From NCBI RefSeq assembly GCF_000685965.1, contig NZ_JMLE01000010.1:62001-126000 (forward strand): a stretch of 64,000 nt of DNA. Reading direction: 5' to 3'. Every line of letters starts with the position of its first letter. The first letter of the stretch is position 1. The DNA is from Arthrobacter sp. UNC362MFTsu5.1. Its GTDB lineage: Bacteria; Actinomycetota; Actinomycetes; Actinomycetales; Micrococcaceae. Positions 40,681 through 49,580 of this stretch are shown here, piece after piece. A program made the translations under genes and the position numbers. Below the pieces are notes generated by a model. That model worked only from the letters and a program-made list of their open reading frames with translations, was not told where the DNA came from and did no database searches.

Positions 40681-42204
40681 TCAGTCCTGGAAGTACTCGA
40701 TCTTGGCGCCGATGGTGTTGAGCCGCTCGGCCAGGTCCTCGTACCCGCGCTCAATCACGTAGATGTTTCGCAGCTCCGAAACCCCGCGGGCGGCCAGCAT
40801 GGCCAGCAGGATGCACGCGGCCGGGCGGAGGGCCGGCGGGCAGCCCACTTCGGCTGCGCGCCACCGTGTGGGTCCGTTGACGTAGATCCGGTGCGGATCC
40901 AGCAGCTGGACGCGGGCTCCGAGCTTGTTCAGCTCGGTCAGGTAGATGGCGCGGTTCTCGTAGACCCAGTCGTGGATCATGGTCTGGCCTTCCGCGTTGC
41001 CGGCAATGACGGCGAAGAAGGGAAGGTTGTCGATGTTCAGGCCGGGGAACGGCATGGGGTGGATCTTGTCCGTGGGTGCATGCAGCGCGGAAGGTTTCGT
41101 GGTGACGTCCACCAGGCGGGTGCGGCCGTTGCGGGCAAAGTATTCCCCGGAGATCTCCAGTTCCTGGCCCATCTGCTCCAGGGTGGCGAGTTCGATCTCC
41201 ATGAATTCGATGGGAACCCGGCGGATGGTTACCTCGGAGTTGGTCACGATGCCGGCGGTAATCAGGCTCATCGCCTCGATGGGGTCCTCGGAGGGGAAGT
41301 ATTCGATGTCGACGTCGATGGACGGCTGCCCCGTGATCTTGAGGGTGGTGGTCCCAACGCCGTCGATCTCCACTCCCAGGCCCTGCAGGTAGAAGCAGAG
41401 GTCCTGGACCATGTAGTTGGGGCTGGCATTGCGGATCACCGTGGTGCCGCGGCGGTGAGCGGCCGCCATGATGGCGTTTTCGGTAACCGTGTCACCGCGT
41501 TCGCTCAGCACAAAGGTGCGGTTGTCGCCGTCGGCCGGGGGTGCCTGCACGGAATAGAAGCCGGACGTGGCTTCCACCGACAGGCCGAACTGGCGCAGGG
41601 CCTGCATGTGGGGCTCCACGGTGCGGGTGCCCAGGTCGCAGCCGCCCGCATACGGGAGCCGGTACTCGGCGGATTCGTCCAGGAGCGGCCCCAGCAGCAT
41701 GATCACGCTGCGGGTGCGGCGGGCCGCCTCCACGTCCATGGAGTCGAGGTCCAAAACGGCGGGGCGGCGGATCTGCAGATCGTTGGCATTGAGCCAGGTG
41801 CATTCGACGCCGATGCTGGTGAGGACCTCCACGATCCGGTTCACTTCCTCGATCCGGGCCAGCCGGCGCAGCGTGGTGGTGCCGCGGTTGATGAGGCTCG
41901 CGCAGAGGAGGGCCACGCCGGCGTTCTTGCTGCTGTTGACGTCCACCGAACCGGACAACGTGCGGCCGCCTTCCACCCGGAGGTGCGTCATCTGCGGCCG
42001 GCCCACCTTGACGATGCTGCGTCCCACAATCGCCTCGAGCCGCTGGATCATCTTGAGGCTGAGGTTCTGCTTGCCCTGCTCCATCCGGGCGATGGCGCTC
42101 TGGCTGGTGCCCAGCTCGCCGGCAAGCTGCCCCTGGGTCCAGCCCTTCTCGGTGCGGGCATCGCGGAGCAGCAGGCCTACGTGTTCAGCAGTCTCTTGAG
42201 TCAT
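40681..42204 (-). CDS. XRE helix-turn-helix fused to MurA-like transferase
   Basis: 507 residues. Residues 9-62 form an XRE helix-turn-helix (TQGQLAGELGTSQSAIARMEQGKQNLSLKM). Residues 72-507 are an EPSP-synthase-fold UDP-N-acetylglucosamine 1-carboxyvinyltransferase: SSKNAGVALL near 91, and the catalytic Cys189 in GGCDLGTRTVEPHMQAL, the position phosphorylated or alkylated in MurA. The C-terminal GYEDLAERLNTIGAKI is as in MurA. It may both catalyse the first peptidoglycan step and regulate DNA, or be a regulator that senses UDP-GlcNAc or PEP. The fusion appears unbroken. Confidence 0.9.
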   Translation of the reverse strand: MTQETAEHVGLLLRDARTEKGWTQGQLAGELGTSQSAIARMEQGKQNLSLKMIQRLEAIVGRSIVKVGRPQMTHLRVEGGRTLSGSVDVNSSKNAGVALLCASLINRGTTTLRRLARIEEVNRIVEVLTSIGVECTWLNANDLQIRRPAVLDLDSMDVEAARRTRSVIMLLGPLLDESAEYRLPYAGGCDLGTRTVEPHMQALRQFGLSVEATSGFYSVQAPPADGDNRTFVLSERGDTVTENAIMAAAHRRGTTVIRNASPNYMVQDLCFYLQGLGVEIDGVGTTTLKITGQPSIDVDIEYFPSEDPIEAMSLITAGIVTNSEVTIRRVPIEFMEIELATLEQMGQELEISGEYFARNGRTRLVDVTTKPSALHAPTDKIHPMPFPGLNIDNLPFFAVIAGNAEGQTMIHDWVYENRAIYLTELNKLGARVQLLDPHRIYVNGPTRWRAAEVGCPPALRPAACILLAMLAARGVSELRNIYVIERGYEDLAERLNTIGAKIEYFQD

Positions 42205-42309
42205 AGGACGAAAATATCACCCATGAGCTATTAGTCGACGCGAAACGCCGGAAACTGCAGTTGAAGTCACAGATTATCCACTTCGTGCGATATATCGGTG
42301 ACGTGCGGC

Positions 42310-43113
42310 CTATTTCTGCTCGAGGAACACCATGTTCCACGTCCCGGCGCTGACCGCCGCCCATACAGCCGCGACCGCAATCAACAGCCCGCCGAGGACC
42401 ACCCAGACGTCCAGGATGCTGTACGTGGACTCCCGTGCCCACGTCCGCTGCGCACCGCCAAAGCCCCGCGCCTCCATGGTGACCGCCAGCCGTGAAGCCC
42501 TGCGGATGGCCTGCACCAGGAGCCCGAAGCTCTGTCCAAGCGTTGCCCGGAGTCGCTGTGCAGGCGTTCCGTGCGAACCGACGCCGCGGGCACGCCGGGC
42601 CATGCCGATGGTCTGCCACTCCTCCGCCATCAGCCCCACGAGCCGCATGGCGGCCAGCGTGCCGAGGACAAAGCGGTGCGGCAGCTTCGCCTTCTGGGCC
42701 AGTGCGTCCGCCAGGTCCGTGGGATCCGTGCAGCTCATCAGCAGCACCGCAGGGAGGGCGATCGCCAGTCCCCGCAGCAGGAATCCCAGCCCCAGCTCCA
42801 GCGAGCCTTCGCTGATGGACCAGATGCCGACGTCGAGCAGGACCGTTCCGGTGTCCGGCGCCAGGATCGAGGTGCTCCAGCCGCCCAGTGCCGCCGCCAG
42901 GATCAGCGGCCAGCCACGCTGCCAGAGCAACGCGACGGTCAGTCCGGCCAGCGGAAAGAGCAGCAGTTCGAAGGCCAGGGCCACCGAGGCGGACACCCAG
43001 TCGATGGACAGCGCCAGCACCACGGTCATCAGCATCACGACCGCAAACTTGGCCAGCGGATTGGCCCGGGTGAGCAGGGCGTGGTTCGCGTTCAGGGTCA
43101 AGGCTTCCCTCAT
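42310..43113 (-). CDS. ykoC: ECF transporter transmembrane subunit (EcfT/YkoC)
   Basis: 267 residues with 5-6 hydrophobic segments. The coupling motifs of EcfT are visible as MARRARGVG and MEARGFGG, the Ala-Arg-Gly helices that dock into the ATPases. It overlaps the ATPase gene by four bases (ATGA). It is the third gene of a ykoE-ykoD-ykoC set behind a TPP riboswitch, so it should energise uptake of a thiamine precursor. Confidence 0.9.
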   Translation of the reverse strand: MREALTLNANHALLTRANPLAKFAVVMLMTVVLALSIDWVSASVALAFELLLFPLAGLTVALLWQRGWPLILAAALGGWSTSILAPDTGTVLLDVGIWSISEGSLELGLGFLLRGLAIALPAVLLMSCTDPTDLADALAQKAKLPHRFVLGTLAAMRLVGLMAEEWQTIGMARRARGVGSHGTPAQRLRATLGQSFGLLVQAIRRASRLAVTMEARGFGGAQRTWARESTYSILDVWVVLGGLLIAVAAVWAAVSAGTWNMVFLEQK

Positions 43114-44771
43114 GGTGCTGCCACCTCCGGGTTGCGCAGGCCGGGTTCCTGCCCGGCGAGTTTGAGTTCGGGCGCACCAAGTTTCAGCTCGGTGCCGCCC
43201 AGGACGTCGCTGAATTCCTGGTCGTGGGTCACGGACACCACGGCGGTGCCGGCGTCGAGTAGTTCCGACAGGAAGGAGGCCAGCTCCGCCCAGGTGTTTG
43301 CGTCCTGGCCGAACGTGGGCTCGTCCAGGATCAGCACCCGGGGGTGGGCGGCCAGCACGGTGGCGACGGACAGCCGGCGCTTCTCCCCGCCCGAGAGAGT
43401 GTAGGGGTTGGCGTCCACGAGTTTAGTCAGCCGGAGGCGCTCCAGGAGCTCGTCCACGCGTTCCTCACCATGGCCAAGATGCCGCGGACCGAACATCAGC
43501 TCATCCAGCACCCGGCCGGTGACGAACTGGTGCTCCGGCTCCTGGAACACGGTGCCGATCCTCGCGATCAGCTGCTCCGCTTTCCACTTGTACGGGTCAA
43601 TGCCGGCGCCTTCGCTGAGGTCCACCGTGGCGGAAACCGTGCCGGCCACCGGGCGCAGCAACCCGGCGAGGGTCAGGGCAAACGTGGACTTGCCGGAACC
43701 GTTGGGGCCCGTGATGGTCAGCGCCTGCCCGGCCCGGACCTGCGCCGTAATGTCCGACTGCACCGGGACCGGCGGAATGGATTTGAAACGGCGCCGGCGG
43801 GGACGGTCGCGGGAAACGGCGAGGTGCTCCGCAGCCAGCAGGAGGTTCCCGTTACCGGGCCCGCCCGCACCGGACAGCCCCGCACCGGGCAGCCCCGCGG
43901 CACCGGGCAGCCCTGCGGCACCCGGCAGCGCAGCACCGGAACGTGCGCGGGTGGCGGGCACATACCCGGGCACCCAGACGCCGGCGGCCACGAGCATGTC
44001 CCGGGCCTGGTCTAGGACCTGGTCCGGCGGCCCGTCCAGGAGCACTGCGGAATCCGTGGCCGATCCAGGCTGCAGCACCACGATCCGGTCCACCAGGTCT
44101 TTCCACACGCCCACGCGGTGTTCCACCACCACCAGCGTTGCCCCGGTTTTATCCAGGCACCGGCCCACGGCGTCCCTGACCTCCAGGACCCCCAGGGGGT
44201 CAAGGTTGGCCGTGGGCTCGTCGAGGAGCAGCAGTCCCGGGCGCATGGCAAGGATGCCGGCAAGCGCAAGGCGCTGCTTCTGCCCGCCGGAGAGGGCCGA
44301 CGTCGGGTGGTCCAGCGGCAGGTGGGCCAGCCCGACGTCGTCGAGCGCTTCTCCCACGCGCGTCCAGATGTCCGCACGGGGCACGGCCAGATTCTCGGCG
44401 CCGAAGGCGACGTCGTCCCCCACGCGGGACAGGACCACCTGCGTCTCGGGGTCCTGCTGCATCAGGCCGGCGCGGCCGCGCTGTGCCCGCGGCGGGGCGC
44501 CGTCGATCAGGAGGGTGCCCGTCTCGTCCGAGTCGTCGGCGTCCGGCGTGCCTTCATGGTGGGCGCCGGCGTCGCTGTCGCCGAGTACCCCGGCCAGGGC
44601 GTGCAGCAGTGTTGATTTGCCCGCGCCGGAGGGGCCCAGCAGCAGCACGCGTTCGCCAGGCTGGATGTCCAGGTCCAGGCCGTGGACGGCGGGCTGGGAC
44701 CGGCCGGCGTGCCGCCAGCCCCAGCCGCGTGCCGTGACCGCAGCCGGGCGGACGTTGTCCGAAGATGTCAT
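43110..44771 (-). CDS. ykoD: Double ABC ATPase of the ECF transporter (YkoD)
   Basis: 553 residues, two nucleotide-binding domains in one chain. Domain 1: Walker A GPSGAGKST, signature LSGGQKQR, Walker B LLLLDEPT. Domain 2: GPNGSGKST, LSGGEKRR, VLILDEPT. The linker contains tandem LPGAAG units (about residues 285-305), encoded by a GC-rich repeat at about 43860-43930 that may be length-variable. The start MTSSDNVRPAAVTARG is chosen over a long non-coding-looking upstream frame. It is typical of YkoD. Confidence 0.92.
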   Translation of the reverse strand: MTSSDNVRPAAVTARGWGWRHAGRSQPAVHGLDLDIQPGERVLLLGPSGAGKSTLLHALAGVLGDSDAGAHHEGTPDADDSDETGTLLIDGAPPRAQRGRAGLMQQDPETQVVLSRVGDDVAFGAENLAVPRADIWTRVGEALDDVGLAHLPLDHPTSALSGGQKQRLALAGILAMRPGLLLLDEPTANLDPLGVLEVRDAVGRCLDKTGATLVVVEHRVGVWKDLVDRIVVLQPGSATDSAVLLDGPPDQVLDQARDMLVAAGVWVPGYVPATRARSGAALPGAAGLPGAAGLPGAGLSGAGGPGNGNLLLAAEHLAVSRDRPRRRRFKSIPPVPVQSDITAQVRAGQALTITGPNGSGKSTFALTLAGLLRPVAGTVSATVDLSEGAGIDPYKWKAEQLIARIGTVFQEPEHQFVTGRVLDELMFGPRHLGHGEERVDELLERLRLTKLVDANPYTLSGGEKRRLSVATVLAAHPRVLILDEPTFGQDANTWAELASFLSELLDAGTAVVSVTHDQEFSDVLGGTELKLGAPELKLAGQEPGLRNPEVAAP

Positions 44772-44787
44772 GAGCGGGGTGCGTTCG

Positions 44788-45420
44788 TCAGGAAAAGACG
44801 GGCTCCGTTGCTGCCTTGCGGGAGGCAAAGGAGCTGAGCACACCGGTCCGGGCCAGGCCGCGGGTGGCGATCCAGGACAGCGCACCGGCAATAATGGCGC
44901 CGGAAATGGCGGTGAAAATGATGTAGGCCAGCTTGTCACCGGCCGCGTAGGCGACGTTCCAGCCCCACGGAGCGAACGAGTCGTTCAGGCCGCAGAAGAG
45001 GCCTGCACCGGCACCGGCCAGCAGCGAAACGGGCAGGTTGAACTTCTTGTACACGAACACCGCGAAGATGATTTCGGCGCCGAGCCCCTGCACGAAGCCG
45101 GAGAACAGCACGGAGGCACCGTACTGCGAGCCCATGATCAGCTCACCGGTGGCAGCCACTGTTTCGCAGAACAGTGCGGCTCCGGGCTTGCGGATGATTA
45201 GCATGCCCAGGACGGCGGGAATCATCCAGCCGCCGGCAATGAGGCCGGTCAGGGGCGGGTAAACGGCGTTCATGGCCGGGGTAACGGCGGCGGCGCCCTG
45301 GGACCAGGCCCAGAAAATGACGCCGCCGGCCACTGCGATCAACGCGGCAACCACAATGTCCACCACGCGCCAGCTGTACTTGCTGTGCGGCAACGCCTGC
45401 TTTGCAGAAATATCAGTCAT
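44788..45420 (-). CDS. ykoE: ECF substrate-binding subunit YkoE
   Basis: 210 residues, six hydrophobic segments. It has YkoE-family features: the N-terminal WRVVDIVVAALIAVAGGVIFWAWSQG, ETVAATGELIMGSQYGASVLFSGFVQGLGAEI and LNDSFAPWGWNVAYAAGDKL. It is the membrane S component that binds thiamine or its hydroxymethylpyrimidine precursor. A TPP riboswitch lies about 90 bases upstream. It is the first gene of the operon. Confidence 0.92.
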   Translation of the reverse strand: MTDISAKQALPHSKYSWRVVDIVVAALIAVAGGVIFWAWSQGAAAVTPAMNAVYPPLTGLIAGGWMIPAVLGMLIIRKPGAALFCETVAATGELIMGSQYGASVLFSGFVQGLGAEIIFAVFVYKKFNLPVSLLAGAGAGLFCGLNDSFAPWGWNVAYAAGDKLAYIIFTAISGAIIAGALSWIATRGLARTGVLSSFASRKAATEPVFS

Positions 45421-45506
45421 GTCTTCCTCCTGAGGTACAGGAGGGGAGAGTGTTTCCCGGCAAGGGCCGCGGCTTCCGCCGCCTGCTGCCGGACACTCTG
45501 AGAACT

Positions 45507-45627
45507 CGACTCCCTTGCGCCGGTACTAACCGGATCAGGTTCGAGGGTCTGCGGCTGTCCGCACTCTCAGCGCCCGCCTCCGGTTCCCTGGACTGTTCCA
45601 GTGATGCCCGACGGCGACGCTCCCCTG
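45507..45627 (-). promoter_or_regulatory. TPP (THI-box) riboswitch
   Basis: On the minus strand: GGGGAGC near 45620, the THI-box core GCTGAGAGTGCGG, then ACCCTCGAACCTGATCCGG, GTTAGTACCGG and CGCAAGGGAGTCGAG. These are the conserved pyrimidine- and pyrophosphate-binding segments. TPP should repress ykoEDC. Core recognised by eye. Confidence 0.92.
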
Positions 45628-45786
45628 TCGTATCAATTCGCCCTTGTGGGCGTGGACCAGTTTACACCCGCAGGCCCGCGAAATCCCGGGGCGGCTGTCA
45701 CAATGCGCGGTGATGGGGGCGGCCTGATGCGGCTAGGCTAGGGGAAGCCCTGTTTCCGCCGTCTCCCACCTGTTAGGGGTACTGGA

Positions 45787-46050
45787 ATGAGTTTTTTCAT
45801 CAAGCTGCTTGGAACCGGAGTGAGCCTGCTGGCCGGATTTGCCGGCACGAAGGCCGTTGACGTCGTCTGGGAAAAGGTCACCGGACGCAAGCCCCCCAAG
45901 GGCGACAAGAACGACGTCCCCACCACCCTGCGCAGCGCCCTGACCTTTGCGCTGGTCTCGGCCGCTGTCAGCGCCATCATCCAGGTCCTGGCCAACCGCG
46001 GCACGCAGCGTGCCATCACCCGCTTCGCCAAGACCCAGGACATCGTCTAG
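45787..46050 (+). CDS. DUF4235 membrane protein
   Basis: 87 residues with the DUF4235 layout: an N-terminal helix (FIKLLGTGVSLLAGFAGTKAVDVVWEKVTGRKPP), a short charged stretch, and a second helix (SALTFALVSAAVSAIIQVLANRG). The family is common in actinobacteria and its function is unknown. It is a single gene in the gap before the convergent mnh operon. Upstream, 45628-45786 is non-coding. Confidence 0.88.
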   Translation: MSFFIKLLGTGVSLLAGFAGTKAVDVVWEKVTGRKPPKGDKNDVPTTLRSALTFALVSAAVSAIIQVLANRGTQRAITRFAKTQDIV

Positions 46051-46075
46051 GCCCATCCGTCCTGCGGGCCCCCCG

Positions 46076-46534
46076 CTAGGCTGACGCGCCGTCGTCGGCG
46101 GGACCGTCGTGCGCTGCGCGCTCGTCTGGTTCCTGGCCGCCGGCGGCCCGCCCGTCGGCGGTCTTCTTGTCCGCCGCCTTCTGGACCACGGCCTCCAGTT
46201 CGTCCGTCGTCAGCAGCTCCCTGTGCAGGTGCTTGGTGCGGTAGCCGGCCCGGCCCACCATGTGCGCGGATACGGGAACGGTGAGGACCTGGAAGATCCA
46301 CGCCACGAACAGTGCGGGCCACACCCACCAGGTCCGCAGCTGCAGGCCCACCGAGGCCAGCAGCAGGAAAAGGCCCAGCACCTGCGGCTTGGTGGCAGCG
46401 TGCATCCTGCTCATCAGGTCGGGGAAGCGCAACAGGCCGATGGCCGCGCCGAGGGACATCACGGCGCCCACCACCATAAAAACGGCAGACACGGCGTCGA
46501 TGACGGTGTCCACGGCGGATGGTTCAGGATTCAT
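46076..46534 (-). CDS. mnhG: Na+/H+ antiporter subunit G
   Basis: 152 residues. Three helices with the MnhG/PhaG signature GAAIGLLRFPDLMSRMHAATKPQVLGLFLLL, plus a long acidic, Ala-rich C-terminal tail not needed for the fold. Last subunit of the Mrp complex; overlaps mnhF by 11 bases. Confidence 0.9.
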   Translation of the reverse strand: MNPEPSAVDTVIDAVSAVFMVVGAVMSLGAAIGLLRFPDLMSRMHAATKPQVLGLFLLLASVGLQLRTWWVWPALFVAWIFQVLTVPVSAHMVGRAGYRTKHLHRELLTTDELEAVVQKAADKKTADGRAAGGQEPDERAAHDGPADDGASA

Positions 46535-46802
46535 TGGGGTGCTCCCGCCGGTCGGCCACGAAGCGCGCCACAGTCACGGACCCGATGAACCCGATGATGG
46601 ACAGCGCCACCAGCAGCATCAGGTTGTTCAGGTGCCGGTTCACGGCCATGTCGATGCAGAGCGTGGCCCCGATGATGGCCAGGAGCACGTCCGAGGCCAG
46701 CACCCGGTCCAGCAGCGACGGGCCGATGGCGATCCGGACAATGGCCCCGGCTGCCGCGAGCGACAGGATCACGGCCGTTACGGTCAGGACGACTTCCATC
46801 AT
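46524..46802 (-). CDS. mnhF: Na+/H+ antiporter subunit F
   Basis: 92 residues, three helices. MnhF signature GPSLLDRVLASDVLLAIIGATLCIDMAVNRH. Joined to mnhE by an ATGA overlap. Small membrane subunit of the hetero-oligomeric Mrp antiporter. Confidence 0.9.
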   Translation of the reverse strand: MMEVVLTVTAVILSLAAAGAIVRIAIGPSLLDRVLASDVLLAIIGATLCIDMAVNRHLNNLMLLVALSIIGFIGSVTVARFVADRREHPNES

Positions 46803-47344
46803 GCGCCCACCTCCTGTTTCAGTGCGGCCAGTTCTTCACGCGTGCCCATGATCCGGATCAGTGCCGCCTCGGCATCCCGGACTTCCTTGCGCAGGTTCAC
46901 GATGTCCTCCCCGCTCCGCACGTTCAGCCCGTGGATGTAGAGCGTGGACGTGGAGCGGTCCACCTCTACCACCAGTGAGCCTGGAATCAGCGAGATGACG
47001 TGGCCGGTGGCAGTGACCATCAGGTCCGAATGGCTGCGGAGCTGGACGGCGACGACGGCGTTGGTCACCTTGGGCCCGCGGGCCACCGCCAGGTACAGCA
47101 CCTGGAAGCTGGCGGCCACCACTTTGCCCAGGAAAACGATGGCGAACGGGACGGCCCGCACGATGCTGAACCGGCCGCCCAGTTCCACCGGCGGCAGGTA
47201 GAACAAGCGCGCCACCACCACGGCGATGAGGGCTCCGAACAGGAGGTTCCCGGCGCTGAAGTCCTGCCAGAGCGCACCCCAGACAAACACCAGCCAGACG
47301 AGGAGGGGCAGTTCCTGCCGGATTGAGATCCGTCGGCGGTTCAC
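46799..47344 (-). CDS. mnhE: Na+/H+ antiporter subunit E
   Basis: 181 residues. Two N-terminal helices, then a cytoplasmic domain with the MnhE motif NAVVAVQLRSHSDLMVTATGHVISLIPGSLVVEVD and LYIHGLNV. Coupled by four-base overlaps to mnhD and mnhF. Confidence 0.91.
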   Translation of the reverse strand: MNRRRISIRQELPLLVWLVFVWGALWQDFSAGNLLFGALIAVVVARLFYLPPVELGGRFSIVRAVPFAIVFLGKVVAASFQVLYLAVARGPKVTNAVVAVQLRSHSDLMVTATGHVISLIPGSLVVEVDRSTSTLYIHGLNVRSGEDIVNLRKEVRDAEAALIRIMGTREELAALKQEVGA

Positions 47345-48996
47345 TTCTGGACCTCCGGCTGCTGGCCCTCAGGCTGCGGGCTTTCCGGCTGCGGTTCCGC
47401 AGGTTCAGGCTGCGCGACCGGGGGCACCGGAGCGTTTTCGCCCAGCACCGCCTGGATGTAGGAACTCCTGTCCAGCATCTCCACGGCCGACTGGTCCGCC
47501 ACCCGGAAGAGCGGCCCGGCGAAGACGGTGAGCGCCACGCCGAAGGCGACAAGCCCCAGGGTGGATCCCACCATGGTCCGCGGCAGCAGCGTGACGTTGC
47601 GCTTGCCCGCGCGGTCGCCGGTGTCGGAGTCCTCGGGGGCGGCCAGCAGCACGGGGTCGGGGTTCTCTGCGTCCTCGGGCTTGCGCCAGAACGCGCGGTT
47701 CCACACCCGGGCGATGGCCAGGAGCGTCAGCAGGCTGGTCAGGACACCGCCGATCACCAGGGCGTAGGCCAGCGGGGTGCCGAGCTGCACACCGGCCTGC
47801 AGCAGCCCGAGCTTGCCCAGGAAGCCGGAGAACGGCGGGATTCCGGCCAGGTTCATGGCGGGAATGAAGAACAGCAGTGCCAGGATCGGGGACAGCTTGG
47901 CCAGGCCGGCCACACGGTCGATCGAGGAGCTTCCGCCGCGGCGTTCGATCAGGCCCGTGACCAGGAACAGGCTGGTCTGGATGGTGATGTGGTGGGCCAC
48001 GTAGAACACCGCCGCGCCAAGCCCTGCCACGGAGGACATGGCCAGCCCGAACACCATGTAGCCGATGTGGCTCACCAGGGTGAATGAGAGCAGACGTTTG
48101 ATGTCGCTCTGGGCCAGGGCACCCAGGATTCCCACCACCATGGTCAGCAAGGCGGCCACCATCAGCGGGGTGTTCAGCGAGTCCCCGGGGAAGAGGAGCG
48201 TCTCGGTGCGCACCATCGCGTAGACGCCCACCTTGGTCAGCAGGCCGGCGAACACGGCGGTGACGGGGGCCGGCGCGGTGGGATACGAGTCAGGCAGCCA
48301 GAAGGACAGCGGGAAGACAGCCGCCTTGATGCCGAAGGCCACCAGCAGCATCACGTGCAGCAGCATCCGCGTCCCGGAGTCCAGGTCTGCGAGCTTGATC
48401 GCGAGGTCCGCCATGTTGATGGTTCCGGTGGCCCCGTAGATCATGGCTATGGCGATCAGGAACAGGACGGACGACACCACGGAGACCACCACATAGGTCA
48501 CGCCGGCGCGGATGCGCGGGCCCGTTCCGCCGAGCGTCATCAGCACGTAGCTTGCCGTCAGCAGGATCTCGAAACCCACATAGAGGTTGAAGAGGTCCCC
48601 TGACAGGAAGGCGTTGGACACCCCGGCCACCAGGATCAGGTAGGTGGGGTGGAAGATCGACAGCGGGGCGTCCTGGTCGCCGTCGGCCATGCCCTGGCCG
48701 GTGGCGTACACCAGCACGGCGAGGCTGACGGTGGAGGAGACCACCAGCATCAGCGACGAGAACTGGTCCACCACCATCACGATGCCCCACGGCGGCAGCC
48801 AGCCGCCGATGTTGACGGCAGCCGTTCCGCCGTCCCAGACGGAGGCCAGCAGCACACACTCCAGCAGCAGGGTCAGCGAAAGCAGCGTGATGCTGACGGC
48901 CCGCTGCGCCCGCGAGTGCCGGATCAGCACGAAGGTCAGGGCGGCGCCGAGGATGGGAAGTACGACGGCGAGCGGGGCAAAGCTTGCGATGTTCAC
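47341..48996 (-). CDS. mnhD: Na+/H+ antiporter subunit D
   Basis: 551 residues, a NuoN/MrpD-like proton-translocating subunit of about 14 helices. Conserved elements: LYVGFEILLTASYVLMTLGG, KAAVFPLSFWLPDSYPTAPAPVTAVFAGLLTKVGVYAMVR, SHIGYMVFG and GIPPFSGFLGK. The last 30 residues are a Pro/Glu/Gln-rich tail, unlike most homologues. Confidence 0.93.
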   Translation of the reverse strand: MNIASFAPLAVVLPILGAALTFVLIRHSRAQRAVSITLLSLTLLLECVLLASVWDGGTAAVNIGGWLPPWGIVMVVDQFSSLMLVVSSTVSLAVLVYATGQGMADGDQDAPLSIFHPTYLILVAGVSNAFLSGDLFNLYVGFEILLTASYVLMTLGGTGPRIRAGVTYVVVSVVSSVLFLIAIAMIYGATGTINMADLAIKLADLDSGTRMLLHVMLLVAFGIKAAVFPLSFWLPDSYPTAPAPVTAVFAGLLTKVGVYAMVRTETLLFPGDSLNTPLMVAALLTMVVGILGALAQSDIKRLLSFTLVSHIGYMVFGLAMSSVAGLGAAVFYVAHHITIQTSLFLVTGLIERRGGSSSIDRVAGLAKLSPILALLFFIPAMNLAGIPPFSGFLGKLGLLQAGVQLGTPLAYALVIGGVLTSLLTLLAIARVWNRAFWRKPEDAENPDPVLLAAPEDSDTGDRAGKRNVTLLPRTMVGSTLGLVAFGVALTVFAGPLFRVADQSAVEMLDRSSYIQAVLGENAPVPPVAQPEPAEPQPESPQPEGQQPEVQK

Positions 48997-49580
48997 TTCA
49001 CGCCTCCTTCCGGGCCGGGGGTCACGTTTTGGGAGCCGGGCTGTTCTTCCGCGGCGGCGTCCTTGGCCCGGATCCGGTGGTCGCCCGCCTTCACGGTCGC
49101 GCCACCGTCCTCGGAGCCGGAAACGCCCGAGTCGGAAATCCCCCGGCCGTCGGAGCCGATCATGGTCAGCGGAAACTCGGAAGTCTCGACCGGAATCTCG
49201 GAGTCGTCCTCGGCATCGAAGCTGGGGGTTTCTGCGACGCGGATGTCTTCGACGTCGTCCTGGATCTCATCGCGGCGGGCCAGCACCCATGTCCGGTAGA
49301 TGATGCCCAGCATGAACGCGGTCACGGCGAAGGAGATCACGATCGAGGTCAGGATCAGTGCCTGCGGGAGGGGGTCGTTGTAGTCGCGGGGGTCCGTGTC
49401 CTTGCTGAACATGGGCGCCAGGCCGGCGTAGCCGCCGGTGGCGAGGATCAGCAGGTTGGTGGCGTTGGCCAAAAGCATCAGGCCCAGCAGCACCCTGGTG
49501 AGGCTTCGTTCCATGATCAGGTAGATGCCGCAGGCATAGAGCGCGCCCATGACCGTCAGCAGTGTCAGGTTGACGCTCAT
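48993..49580 (-). CDS. mnhC: Na+/H+ antiporter subunit C
   Basis: 195 residues, three helices of the NuoK/MrpC type. ERSLTRVLLGLMLLANATNLLILATGG and DPLPQALILTSIVISFAVTAFMLG are seen. The acidic C-terminal extension (about 80 residues) makes it longer than the usual 115 or so. ATGA overlap with mnhA. Confidence 0.92.
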   Translation of the reverse strand: MSVNLTLLTVMGALYACGIYLIMERSLTRVLLGLMLLANATNLLILATGGYAGLAPMFSKDTDPRDYNDPLPQALILTSIVISFAVTAFMLGIIYRTWVLARRDEIQDDVEDIRVAETPSFDAEDDSEIPVETSEFPLTMIGSDGRGISDSGVSGSEDGGATVKAGDHRIRAKDAAAEEQPGSQNVTPGPEGGVK

